A stretch of DNA of 64,000 nt, taken from Rhodococcus spelaei. Lineage in GTDB: Bacteria; Actinomycetota; Actinomycetes; Mycobacteriales; Mycobacteriaceae. The DNA lies in assembly GCF_006704125.1 (NCBI RefSeq), contig NZ_VIGH01000005.1, forward strand, positions 310,001 to 374,000. Direction: 5' to 3'. This document shows positions 9,384-17,173 of this stretch, in pieces; positions within the stretch are counted from its first letter, which is position 1, and every line of letters begins with the position of its first letter. The position numbers were made by a program, and so were the translations under genes. Under the pieces are notes generated by a model. The model was not told the DNA's origin. It saw nothing but the letters and a program-made list of their open reading frames with translations, and ran no database searches.

Positions 9384-10943
9384 ATGCCCCAGCGGACCAC
9401 CAAGCAGCCGAGTGAGACCGCGACCGACGATCGCTCGGTGTCCGCGCCACAGGGGGGCGCGGACACCGAGGGTCCGTCGATCGTCGAGTCGCTCGATCCG
9501 CGCACGGGTGAGCTGCTCGCGAGCTATCCGGTGGCAGGCGAGACCGAGGTGGCGCGGGTGGTCGAGCGGGCCCGCGGGGCAGCCCAGTGGTGGTACGACA
9601 TCGGATTCGACGGCCGCAAGGGGTGGCTGCAGAGTTGGAAGAAGGCGATTGCCGCGGATGCGCAGTCCCTCGCGGCGGTCATCTCGGCCGAGACCGGAAA
9701 GCCCGCCGACGACGCCCTGCTCGAGGTGATGCTCACTGTCGAGCACCTGGACTGGGCGTCGAAGAAGGCCGGCAAGGTGCTCGGCCGCAGGAAGGTGTCG
9801 GCCGGCCTGGTCAGCGCCAATCAGGAGGCCACCGTCCGGTACCAACCGCTCGGCGTCGTCGGCGTGATCGGACCGTGGAACTACCCGCTCTACACCCCGA
9901 TGGGATCGATCTCCTACGCCCTCGCCGCGGGAAATGCGGTGGTGTTCAAGCCCAGTGAACTCACCCCCGGCGTCGCGGCCTGGATTGTCGGCAAGTGGAA
10001 CGACCTCGTGCCGAACCAGCCGGTGCTGCAGGTGGTCACCGGTTTCGGGGCAACCGGCACGGCGCTCTGCCGGTCCGGTGTGGACAAGATCGCGTTCACC
10101 GGCTCGACCCCAACCGCGAAGAAGGTCATGGCCACCTGCGCCGAGACCCTCACCCCGATCGTGGCCGAGTGCGGTGGCAAGGACGCGATGCTCGTGGACG
10201 CGGATGCCGACCTCGAGGAGGCGTCGACTTTCGCCGTGTTCGGTGCGATGGGCAACGCCGGCCAGACGTGCGTCGGAGTGGAGCGAATCTACGTGGCGGA
10301 CAAGGTGTTCGATACGTTCGTGCAGAAGGTCACGGAGAAGGCGAAGCGTCTGCGCCTCGGCGGCGGGGCACACGACTCCTACGGGCCGATGACACTCGGT
10401 AGGCAGTCCGAGGTGGTCACCGAGCAGGTGGCGGACGCTCTCGCCAAGGGCGCGACCGCGGTCCTGGGCGGGCCCGAGTCGGTGCGCGCTCCCTACGTCG
10501 AGCCGGTCATCCTCGCCGACGTTCCGGAGGACAGCATCGCGGTCACCGAGGAGACCTTCGGCCCGACCGTCGTGATCAACCGGATGGCCGACCTCGACGA
10601 CGGGGTGGCGAAGGCCAACGCGTCGGGATATGGCCTCGGTGCCTCGGTCTTCACCCGCAATCGGGGCCGCGCGGTGGCGGCGGCCGAGCGCCTGCGCTCC
10701 GGGGTGGTGACCATCAACTCCGTCCTCGGCTTCGCGGGGGTGCCTGCGCTGCCGTTCGGTGGAGTGGGGGAGTCCGGCTTCGGCCGCATCCACGGAGCGG
10801 ACGGCCTGCGCGAGTTCAGTCGGGTGAAGTCGGTGACTCGCCAGAAGTACAAGGCGCCGTTGAACCTGCTCACGATGGAGCGCAAGCCGCGTGACATGAA
10901 GATTGCGGCCTGGATGTTGCGCGCCCGGCACGGACGGAAGTGA
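9384..10943 (+). CDS. NAD(P)-dependent aldehyde dehydrogenase
   Basis: Oxidises an aldehyde to the carboxylic acid. The 519-residue protein has a 35-residue polar N-terminal extension and then the full ALDH fold. GPWNYP is at about 172 and cofactor-binding FTGST near 240. The general base is Glu262 in AECGGKDAM and the nucleophile is Cys296 in GNAGQTCVGVE. Late motifs are ETFGPT and PFGGVGESGFGR. The WNYP form and hydrophobic C-terminus resemble class 3-like fatty and aromatic aldehyde dehydrogenases. ATG 9384 follows a strong GGAGGAG (9371-9377). The next gene overlaps its stop codon by 2 nt, so both are translated from one message. It is divergent from fadE, and the palindrome at 9276-9296 probably controls both. 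Exact substrate unknown. Confidence 0.95.
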   Translation: MPQRTTKQPSETATDDRSVSAPQGGADTEGPSIVESLDPRTGELLASYPVAGETEVARVVERARGAAQWWYDIGFDGRKGWLQSWKKAIAADAQSLAAVISAETGKPADDALLEVMLTVEHLDWASKKAGKVLGRRKVSAGLVSANQEATVRYQPLGVVGVIGPWNYPLYTPMGSISYALAAGNAVVFKPSELTPGVAAWIVGKWNDLVPNQPVLQVVTGFGATGTALCRSGVDKIAFTGSTPTAKKVMATCAETLTPIVAECGGKDAMLVDADADLEEASTFAVFGAMGNAGQTCVGVERIYVADKVFDTFVQKVTEKAKRLRLGGGAHDSYGPMTLGRQSEVVTEQVADALAKGATAVLGGPESVRAPYVEPVILADVPEDSIAVTEETFGPTVVINRMADLDDGVAKANASGYGLGASVFTRNRGRAVAAAERLRSGVVTINSVLGFAGVPALPFGGVGESGFGRIHGADGLREFSRVKSVTRQKYKAPLNLLTMERKPRDMKIAAWMLRARHGRK

Positions 10944-11842
10944 GAACGGTGCTGCTGACCGACCGGAACTCGGTGCCGCGCGGCAGATACGGCTGGCTGC
11001 GCCGGATAGAGCAGCTCGACCCGGTCGCCGACCACCAGGAGATCCACCGGATCACTGCCGGATTCGAATTCCCGTGGGACTACACGCGTTCCCTCGAGTT
11101 CGCATTGTTCCGGACCTACTGTGTCCCGACCATCTCGGCGTTGCTGCGCAAGACCGGAGAGTTCGAGAAGCGGCCGCAGAAGCGGTACGACGACACCGCG
11201 CTGCTGATGGCCGAACTGGTCGAGCACGGTTACGACTCGGCCCGTGGCCGGGAGTCGCTCCGGGTGGTCAACCGGATGCACGGCAAGTACGACATCGACA
11301 ACGCGGACATGCTGTATGTGCTCACCACCTTCATCTACGAGCCGCTGGACTGGATCGACCGCTACGGATGGCGCCGGCTGCATCCGCACGAGCGACTCGC
11401 CGCGTTCCACTTCTACCGAGGGGTGGGCCTGCGCATGGGGATTCGTGAGATCCCGGACGACTTCCAGGAACTGCACCGGTTCAAGATGGACTACGAGCGC
11501 GACCACTTCCGGTACACCGACGACAATCACGCGATCGGGACCTACACGCGAGATCTGTTCTGCTCCTGGTTCCCGCGCCCGCTCCGACCGTTGGTGGGGG
11601 TGGGAGTCAATGCGATGCTCGACCCGATGATGCTCTCGGCGTTCGGCTTCCGCTCCGCTCCGGGGTGGATCAGGTCGGTCGCGGACGCGTCGCTCGCCGG
11701 GCGGGCCAAGGTGCTGCTGCTGTTCCCGCGACGAGCCACGTCCAGGTCGACGCGCGAGCCCGGTAACCGGACCTATCCGGGCTACCCCGTCGGCTACCGG
11801 CCGAGCGATCTGGGCGCCGACTCGGACTACCGCCACGGCTGA
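10940..11842 (+). CDS. DUF2236 / MpaB-type putative oxygenase family protein
   Basis: The 300-residue protein resembles the DUF2236 family (fungal MpaB, bacterial rubber oxygenase Lcp domain): RRIEQLDPVADHQEIHRI and FRTYCVPTISALL near the N-terminus, then RVVNRMHGKYDIDNADMLYVLTTF (in two parts about 98-122) and an HPHERLAAFHFYRG helix with conserved histidines. Family members that have been studied bind haem or act as oxygenases, but most are uncharacterised. The start GTG 10940 overlaps the aldehyde dehydrogenase stop (GTGA), indicating translational coupling. The two proteins may act in one oxidation route. The C-terminal 35 residues are polar and probably disordered. A bidirectional terminator follows. 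Family assignment is by recalled motif pattern. Confidence 0.82.
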   Translation: MRTVLLTDRNSVPRGRYGWLRRIEQLDPVADHQEIHRITAGFEFPWDYTRSLEFALFRTYCVPTISALLRKTGEFEKRPQKRYDDTALLMAELVEHGYDSARGRESLRVVNRMHGKYDIDNADMLYVLTTFIYEPLDWIDRYGWRRLHPHERLAAFHFYRGVGLRMGIREIPDDFQELHRFKMDYERDHFRYTDDNHAIGTYTRDLFCSWFPRPLRPLVGVGVNAMLDPMMLSAFGFRSAPGWIRSVADASLAGRAKVLLLFPRRATSRSTREPGNRTYPGYPVGYRPSDLGADSDYRHG

Positions 11843-11854
11843 GATTCGTACTCG

Positions 11855-11882
11855 AGCGGCGTCGCGGTCGTGCGACGCCGCT
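11855..11882. terminator. Bidirectional hairpin terminator between convergent genes
   Basis: AGCGGCGTCGC (11855-11865) and GCGACGCCGCT (11872-11882) form a perfect 11-bp stem with a 6-nt loop. It fills the 44-nt space between the stop codons of the convergent DUF2236 and tandem-TetR genes and can serve both. Confidence 0.8.
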
Positions 11883-11886
11883 GGGC

Positions 11887-13116
11887 TCAGCTGCGGAGCA
11901 CTGTCAGCATCAGTGCTTGCATCTGCCCGCGGGCCTCGGCGCTGGTGTCGAAGTGCATCAGCCGCCCGACGTCGAGCGCCTGCCCGACTGCCGCGTGCAC
12001 GAGGAACCGCGCCTCCGTCGGCGCCAGTTCCGGGCGGGCGCCGGTGAGCAGGTGCACCCACTCTTCGATGTGCAGTCGTTGCACGTTGCGCAGGTTCGTC
12101 CGTTCGCCGGCGGGGAGGTTCCCGATCTCGGCGAAGTAGACCGACAGCACCTCGGGATGGGCGAAGGCCAGGTCGATGTACGCGGCGGACAGCCGTTCGA
12201 GCGCCTCTGCGGGCTCGGTGGACGCGCCGAGCGCGGTCGCGGTGGCCATCGCGAGTCGGTCGGCCGCGCGGTAGAACGCGGCGGCGAGTAGGTCCGCCTT
12301 GCTGGGGAAGTGCCGATACACGCTGGACGCGTTGATGCCTGCCGCCGCACCGATCTCCTCGATGCTCGACTCGTGGTATCCACGCTCGTTGAAGATCTTC
12401 ATCGCCTCGCCGAGCAGCAGTTCGCGTTTGGACGTGACGGCCAGGCCGCGCCCCGCCGCCGGCTCCTCGATGGTCGACGCAGCGGCCGGCGCGGCGCCGA
12501 GGTCGCAGCGGAGCACCCCCCGCGCGGTGCCGAGGAGGAGCTTCTCGAGACGGCGACCCGCCAGGGGCGCGCGGTGCGCGGTGATGCTGCCGATGACGCT
12601 GAGCGCGGACGCGGCAAGGATCTGGGCGTCGGACTGGTCGAGATCCGCGCGCAGTTCGCGAAGCGGGACGGTGATGAGGCGGTTCAGTTCGGCGAAGTCG
12701 CCGCGCATACGGTCGCGGTCCGCGGGCTGAAGATAGCGGCCCTCCCAGCGGTAGAGGCCGCCGGTCCGGCGGTTCTCGACGGTCGTCGTGATCAGGCCAC
12801 GCAGGATTGCATCCAGCCGTTCGTCCGGTGCGGCGTCCTCCGTGGCGTCGACGGCGCCCTCCGCGGCCGTACGCAGCGAACCGACCGTGCTCATCGAGGC
12901 CTGCACCAGCAGTGCGTACTTGTTCGGAAAATGTCGGTAGAGCGCCGGTCCGGAAATGCCGAGGGCTGCGGCGATCTCGTCGACGCCGACGGCGTGGTAG
13001 CCGCGTTCGCTGAACGCCTGCGCTGCCACCAGAGCGATCTGCGACTTGCGGTCCTTCGGGCGCTTCCGCGTGGGTACGGAGTCCGGAACCGACTGGTTCC
13101 GGGTCGACTGGGTCAT
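11887..13116 (-). CDS. mce3R: Tandem TetR-type repressor, Mce3R-like
   Basis: The 409-residue protein carries two complete TetR units fused head to tail, about twice the usual TetR length. The first helix-turn-helix is near residues 22-65 (VDEIAAALGISGPALYRHFPN); the second is near 235-280 (IEEIGAAAGINASSVYRHFPS), each with its own ligand-binding part. This arrangement and the N-terminal RKRPKDRKSQI strongly recall Mce3R, the tandem TetR repressor next to the mce3 operon of Mycobacterium tuberculosis. The gene is divergent from fadD and the mce operon, as there. ATG 13116 follows AGGAG. Repeats just upstream (13125-13162) are candidate autoregulatory sites. It likely represses lipid import and beta-oxidation genes until an acyl or steroid ligand binds. 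The ligand is unknown. Confidence 0.93.
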   Translation of the reverse strand: MTQSTRNQSVPDSVPTRKRPKDRKSQIALVAAQAFSERGYHAVGVDEIAAALGISGPALYRHFPNKYALLVQASMSTVGSLRTAAEGAVDATEDAAPDERLDAILRGLITTTVENRRTGGLYRWEGRYLQPADRDRMRGDFAELNRLITVPLRELRADLDQSDAQILAASALSVIGSITAHRAPLAGRRLEKLLLGTARGVLRCDLGAAPAAASTIEEPAAGRGLAVTSKRELLLGEAMKIFNERGYHESSIEEIGAAAGINASSVYRHFPSKADLLAAAFYRAADRLAMATATALGASTEPAEALERLSAAYIDLAFAHPEVLSVYFAEIGNLPAGERTNLRNVQRLHIEEWVHLLTGARPELAPTEARFLVHAAVGQALDVGRLMHFDTSAEARGQMQALMLTVLRS

Positions 13117-13124
13117 CGGGTTCT

Positions 13125-13162
13125 CCTGACTTGACTGAGCCAGATCTTAACTGAGAGTCAGG
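13125..13162. promoter_or_regulatory. Operator candidate upstream of the tandem TetR gene
   Basis: CCTGACT (13125-13131) and AGTCAGG (13156-13162) form a perfect 7-bp inverted repeat. Between them lie two direct repeats, TTGACTGAG (13131-13139) and TTAACTGAG (13147-13155), 16 nt apart. The array begins 9 nt before the repressor's start codon. A protein with two DNA-binding domains could use such repeats. Confidence 0.5.
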
Positions 13163-13234
13163 CTGCGCCGACGCAAAAGCGACTCCGGTTGAAGCCTCGA
13201 TGATCTCAAATGTCCCGTCACCCAACAGCAATTC

Positions 13235-13540
13235 GTTAACCAGCAACGATACTCGCCCCTTGGCGGTGCAGCCCGGTTCGATAAAAGTTAACCACGATTC
13301 ACGCCGCGTGGGAGTTCGTACGGTGGGAAGCTGCGGCGAACGACCGACTGCCGAACCCGAAGGGGGGCCATGCTTCCGTCCTGGCCCGGATTGACGAGGC
13401 GGTCGAACTCGAGACCGAGGGGCAGGTGGAACTGTTGGCGGCGGCCGACTTTCGGGAGGGTGGCGCGGCGATGCTGCGGTCGCAGACGGCCGGCGTTCGG
13501 GCGGTGCGGTGCAGTCCGAAAAATGCGAATTCTTGTTAAC
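13235..13540. promoter_or_regulatory. Cluster of three GTTAAC palindromes
   Basis: GTTAAC occurs at 13235-13240, 13287-13292 and 13535-13540. The last extends to the 10-bp palindrome TTGTTAACAA (13533-13542). At this base composition a given GTTAAC is expected roughly once in 10 kb, so three in 306 bases between divergent genes is notable. They may be regulator sites for the lipid-metabolism genes. Confidence 0.4.
13285..13539 (+). pseudogene. Apparent 3' remnant of an enoyl-CoA hydratase (crotonase) gene
   Basis: The frame is open between a TAA at 13282 and a TAA at 13537, about 84 codons, with no plausible start codon or ribosome site near its beginning. The C-terminal half reads EAVELETEGQVELL, then AAADFREGGAAML, then RSQTAGV. 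This closely matches the end of crotonase-fold proteins, where a Glu/Gln helix is followed by DFxEGxxAFL and the final basic residues. The N-terminal two thirds of such a protein, including the CoA-binding and oxyanion-hole regions, are absent. I read it as the decayed end of a beta-oxidation gene that once stood before fadD. A chance match remains possible. Confidence 0.4.
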
Positions 13541-13644
13541 AAAACTGCCGCGGATCGGCCTTTCGATTGCCATACTTGGCGCACCCGGAAGGTGCGGCCC
13601 CCGCGCCGACAGTCAGTCTCCGTAACAGGGAAGGACCTACACCG

Positions 13645-15225
13645 ATGTCGCCCGATCCTCTCTCACAGCCGCTGCTTTCTCGCCGGAACCACTGGAACAA
13701 CCAGGTCGCGACGCACGCGGTCATGCGTCCGGAGGCCACTGCGCTGCGATTCCGGGGCGCGAGTACCACCTGGTCTGCGCTGCACTCGCGATCGGAGGCG
13801 CTGGCCGACGCCCTGGCCCGGCGCGGCGTCGGGTTCGGCGATCGTGTGCTCCTCGTCATGCTCAACCGGCCGGAGTTCCTCGAGGCGGTCCTCGCGGTGA
13901 ACGCGCTCGGCGCCATCGCGGTCCCCGTCAACTTTCGGCTCACGCCGCCGGAGATGGCCTTCATCGTCACCGACAGTGGGGCCGAGACCGTGATCACCGA
14001 CGTCCCGCTCGCGCCGCTCGTCGCTGCGGTCCGCGCGCAGGTGCCCGACCTGCGCACCGCCGTCGTGGTCGGACAGGCCGGCGGCGAGGGCGTTCTCGGC
14101 TACGAGGAACTGATCGCCGAGCGGGGCGTGTCGCACCCGATCGTCGACCTGCCGGAGGAAACCCCCGCGCTGATCATGTACACCTCGGGGACCACCGGGA
14201 GCCCCAAGGGGGCGGTCCTGTCCCACGCCAACATGCAGGCTCAGGCGCTGACCTGTATCCGGGCGTTGCGGATGGATCGCAGCGACGACATCGGCTTCTG
14301 TGCGTCCCCGATGTTCCACATCGCCGCACTCGGCTCCATGGCGCCGAGCCTGGTACTGGGCGTTCCGACCGTGATTCACCCGCTGGGGGCGTTCAACCCG
14401 GCCGAGCTGCTCGATGTCTGGGAGGCCGAGCGGGTCACGACTGCCTTCCTGGTTCCCGTGCAGTGGCAGGCAGTGTGTGCGGAACCGGCAGTGCGACAAC
14501 GTGATCTGTCTCTGCGTGTGATCAGTTGGGGCGCCGCGCCCGCCTCGGACGTGGTGCTGCGCGCCATGGCCGACACCTTCCCCGACGCGCTGAACGTGGC
14601 GGTGTTCGGTCAGACCGAGATGGCGCCGATCACCTGCGTCCTCGACGGCGAGGACGCGCTGCGCAAGCTGGGCTCGGTCGGCAGGGTGATCCCGACCGTC
14701 CAGGCGCGCATCGTCGACGACGAGATGAACGACGTGCCGGTGGGGACGGTCGGCGAGATCGTCTACCGCGGACCGACGATGATGAGCGGCTACTGGCGCA
14801 ATCCCACGGCGACCGGCGACGCCTTCGCGGGCGGCTGGTTCCATTCCGGTGACCTGGTACGCCAGGACGACGAGGGGTTCGTCTTCGTCGTCGACCGCAA
14901 GAAGGACATGATCATCTCGGGCGGCGAGAACATCTACTGCGCCGAGGTCGAGAACGCACTCTTCGGCCACCCGAAGGTGTTGGAGGCGGCGGTGATCGGA
15001 CGACCGGACCCGAAGTGGGGCGAGGTGCCGGTGGCCGTGGTGGCGCTGCAGGGCGAGGATCTGACCCTCGAGGAGTTGACGGCGTTCCTCGAAGACCGGC
15101 TCGCCCGGTACAAGCATCCGAAGGACCTCGTCGTCGTGGATGCATTGCCGCGCAATGCGAGTGGCAAGGTCGTCAAGTGGGAGCTGCGCAAGAGTCACGG
15201 TTCGCTGACGGTCACCGCCGGTTGA
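13645..15225 (+). CDS. fadD: Long-chain-fatty-acid--CoA ligase family protein (FadD)
   Basis: ATP-dependent activation of a fatty or related carboxylic acid to its CoA thioester. The 526-residue protein has the AMP-binding P-loop MYTSGTTGSPKG (about residues 179-190), the FGQTEMAP adenine region, GWFHSGD and the linker DRKKDMIISGGENIY. The catalytic C-terminal lysine is in NASGKVVKWE. ATG 13645 (MSPDPL) is preferred because GGGAAGGA (13628-13635) lies 9 nt upstream; a TTG at 13567 would add 26 residues. It is most like the FadD genes that precede mce operons in mycobacteria (fadD5 beside mce1). A strong hairpin separates it from yrbEA, so it is probably a separate transcript that works on acids imported by the Mce system. 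Substrate unknown. Confidence 0.94.
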   Translation: MSPDPLSQPLLSRRNHWNNQVATHAVMRPEATALRFRGASTTWSALHSRSEALADALARRGVGFGDRVLLVMLNRPEFLEAVLAVNALGAIAVPVNFRLTPPEMAFIVTDSGAETVITDVPLAPLVAAVRAQVPDLRTAVVVGQAGGEGVLGYEELIAERGVSHPIVDLPEETPALIMYTSGTTGSPKGAVLSHANMQAQALTCIRALRMDRSDDIGFCASPMFHIAALGSMAPSLVLGVPTVIHPLGAFNPAELLDVWEAERVTTAFLVPVQWQAVCAEPAVRQRDLSLRVISWGAAPASDVVLRAMADTFPDALNVAVFGQTEMAPITCVLDGEDALRKLGSVGRVIPTVQARIVDDEMNDVPVGTVGEIVYRGPTMMSGYWRNPTATGDAFAGGWFHSGDLVRQDDEGFVFVVDRKKDMIISGGENIYCAEVENALFGHPKVLEAAVIGRPDPKWGEVPVAVVALQGEDLTLEELTAFLEDRLARYKHPKDLVVVDALPRNASGKVVKWELRKSHGSLTVTAG

Positions 15226-15233
15226 GTCCGGCG

Positions 15234-15265
15234 TCGGTGCCGCGGCCACTCGGCCGCGGCACCGA
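15234..15265 (+). terminator. Strong hairpin terminator after fadD
   Basis: A perfect 14-bp inverted repeat has TCGGTGCCGCGGCC (15234-15247) and GGCCGCGGCACCGA (15252-15265) with a 4-nt loop. It begins 8 nt after the fadD stop codon. It implies that the mce operon has its own promoter in 15266-15502. Confidence 0.85.
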
Positions 15266-15401
15266 GGGATGGTGGAGGCGCGACGCTCGGTTCACTTCGT
15301 GGTCCGCTGGGTCGGACAAAGATTGGTCAATGCGTGGGTAATTCGTTCGACTCTCCATTCCTCCGTGGTGAACACGGCGTTGGAACTAGGCGAATCACCG
15401 T

Positions 15402-15418
15402 TCACATAGTGCTTGTGA
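15402..15418. promoter_or_regulatory. Dyad upstream of the mce operon
   Basis: TCACA (15402-15406) and TGTGA (15414-15418) form a 5-bp inverted repeat with 7 nt between them, about 85 nt before the yrbEA start. The half-sites are the same as in the palindrome at 9276-9296, but there the spacing between them is 9 nt. It may be an operator for the GntR-type regulator or part of the operon promoter. Confidence 0.35.
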
Positions 15419-15502
15419 TGGCCTGCGCGTTGTGAGACGCTTCAGGCGTTCGACGAGCATCGCGCCAGGCAGTTGTCGTATCGAACGGGGGGGAGTCCGA
15501 AG

Positions 15503-16312
15503 GTGACATACGAGTTGCCGGTAGCCAAGGGGCCGGTTCGCGATGTCGCAAACCAGGGCGGCTATCTGATCGGCTTCGCGGTGATGTCGCTCGTCGCCCT
15601 GATCCGGGTGGTGCTGCGCCGTCGGCTGTCGCTGACCGAGACGGTCAACCAGACGCTGTTCATCGGCCGGGTCAGTACCGGCCCGTCGCTGCTGCTGATG
15701 ATCCCGATCGGAGTGTTCATTGCGGTCTCGGTCGGTGAACTCGCCGGCCGGATCGGTGCCGGCGGCTACTCCGGTGCGGTGGTCGCCTTCATCATCGTCG
15801 GTCAGGCTGCGGCGCTGGTGTGCGCGCTGATGATGGCAGGCGTTGCGGGGTCGGCGATCTGTACAGACCTGGGCTCGCGCAAGATCCGCGAAGAGATCGA
15901 CGCCATGGAGGTGATGGGCCTCGACGTGGTCGAGCGGCTCGTCGCGCCGAGACTCGTGGCCGCGGTGGTCGTCTCGCTCGCACTCTGCTCGATGGTGACG
16001 TTCGGCGGCGTCATGGCCTGCTACCTCTATCACATTTACGTTCAGCATCTTCCGGCCGGAACGTTCATGTCGACATTCAGTCAGTACGGGCGGATGTCGG
16101 ACTTCGTGATGGCGCTCGTGAAGGCCGCGGTGTTCGGCCTCACCTCGACGCTGGTGGCGACGTTCAAGGGACTGCACACCAAGGGCGGCCCGCGCGGAGT
16201 CGCCGATGCGGTCAACGAGGCGGTCGTCATCGCCTTCGCGCTGGTGTTCATCGTCAACACCGCGCTGTCCGCGCTCTACACGGTGATCGTGCCCGCGGTG
16301 GGTGCGTACTGA
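15503..16312 (+). CDS. yrbEA: YrbE/MlaE-family ABC transporter permease, first subunit of Mce importer
   Basis: Integral inner-membrane permease of the Mce lipid importer, working with YrbEB and an MceG-type ATPase encoded elsewhere. The 269-residue length and about five membrane segments fit. So does the conserved cytoplasmic coupling region GSRKIREEIDAMEVMGLD (about residues 124-141), the hallmark of MlaE/YrbE proteins. I chose GTG 15503 because GGGGAG (15490-15495) precedes it at a good distance; TTG 15473 would add ten residues and has no such site. Its stop overlaps the yrbEB start (TGATG). First gene of the nine-gene operon. Confidence 0.95.
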   Translation: MTYELPVAKGPVRDVANQGGYLIGFAVMSLVALIRVVLRRRLSLTETVNQTLFIGRVSTGPSLLLMIPIGVFIAVSVGELAGRIGAGGYSGAVVAFIIVGQAAALVCALMMAGVAGSAICTDLGSRKIREEIDAMEVMGLDVVERLVAPRLVAAVVVSLALCSMVTFGGVMACYLYHIYVQHLPAGTFMSTFSQYGRMSDFVMALVKAAVFGLTSTLVATFKGLHTKGGPRGVADAVNEAVVIAFALVFIVNTALSALYTVIVPAVGAY

Positions 16313-17172
16313 TGGTCGGCTACGACACGATGCACCGGGTGCGGTATCGCACGGCCGCTCCGGTCCGAGCGGTGTACGGCGGGCTCGTGGACGTCGGCAA
16401 GCACGTGACCTTCTACTGCCGGACCGTCGCCTCGATTCCGTTCGCGCTCGTCAAGTACCGCAAGCACGTGCTGAACCAGATCAGCGAGGTCAGCTTCGGC
16501 ACCAACTCGCTGCTCTCCGGCGGCGGCACCATCGGCATCGTGTTCGCCATGTCGCTCGCCGCGGCCATGATGCTCGGAGTCGAGACCCAGCGCGGCCTCG
16601 AACTCGTCGGCATGACCACGATGTCAGGCATGCTCTCGGCGATCGCCAACACTCGCGAGCTCGCGCCCGTGGTGGTGGCAATCGCCTTGGCGGCCAAGGT
16701 CGGAACCGGATTCACCGCGCAGATCGGAGCGATGCGGATCTCCGACGAGATCGATGCGCTGGACGCGATGGCGATCCGCTCGATCCCCTTCCTGGCCGGC
16801 ACCCGAGTGCTGGCTGCGATGGTCTGCGTCATCCCGATCTACATGGTCGGACTACTCGCGAGCTACCTGTCCACGCGGTTGGTCATCGTCTTCTTCAACG
16901 GAGCGTCCGCGGGCACCTACGACTACTTCTTCCACCTCGCACTGTCCCCGCAGGACCTGGTCTACTCCGCGCTCAAGGCGGTCGTGTTCGCTGCGGTGGT
17001 CTCGCTGGTGCACTGCGCCTACGGCTACTACGCGTCCGGTGGTCCAGCCGGCGTCGGGCAGGCCGCCGGACGCGCGCTGCGCACCGCGATCCTCGCCATC
17101 GGTGTGCTCGACGTGCTGATGACCTTCGCGCTGTGGGGGCTGGTCCCCGAGATCCCCGGAATGGGGGTCTGA
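16312..17172 (+). CDS. yrbEB: YrbE/MlaE-family ABC transporter permease, second subunit
   Basis: Partner permease of YrbEA, 286 residues, with a soluble N-terminal helix region and five or so membrane segments. The family motif is conserved: AKVGTGFTAQIGAMRISDEI followed by DALDAMAIRSIPFL, about residues 124-155. ATG 16312 overlaps the TGA of yrbEA by one base, so translation is coupled. One base separates its stop from mceA. The two permeases are expected to form the channel beneath the MceA-F hexamer. Confidence 0.96.
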   Translation: MVGYDTMHRVRYRTAAPVRAVYGGLVDVGKHVTFYCRTVASIPFALVKYRKHVLNQISEVSFGTNSLLSGGGTIGIVFAMSLAAAMMLGVETQRGLELVGMTTMSGMLSAIANTRELAPVVVAIALAAKVGTGFTAQIGAMRISDEIDALDAMAIRSIPFLAGTRVLAAMVCVIPIYMVGLLASYLSTRLVIVFFNGASAGTYDYFFHLALSPQDLVYSALKAVVFAAVVSLVHCAYGYYASGGPAGVGQAAGRALRTAILAIGVLDVLMTFALWGLVPEIPGMGV

Positions 17173-17173
17173 G

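Larger units (their letters stand above)
13117..13644. other. 528-base divergent regulatory gap between mce3R-like gene and fadD
   Basis: It holds no intact gene. It contains a dyad and direct repeats next to the repressor start, three GTTAAC palindromes and an apparent 3' remnant of an enoyl-CoA hydratase gene; each has its own entry. Promoters for both flanking genes must lie here. I could not place -10 and -35 boxes with confidence. Confidence 0.7.

Noticed and set aside
9267-10931. A 554-codon minus-strand frame across the aldehyde dehydrogenase
   Set aside because: It is antisense to an enzyme with all catalytic motifs.
10493-13573. A 1,026-codon minus-strand frame spanning the aldehyde dehydrogenase end, DUF2236 gene and tandem TetR gene
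   Set aside because: It covers three well-supported genes in other frames and is low-complexity Arg/Pro/Ala sequence.
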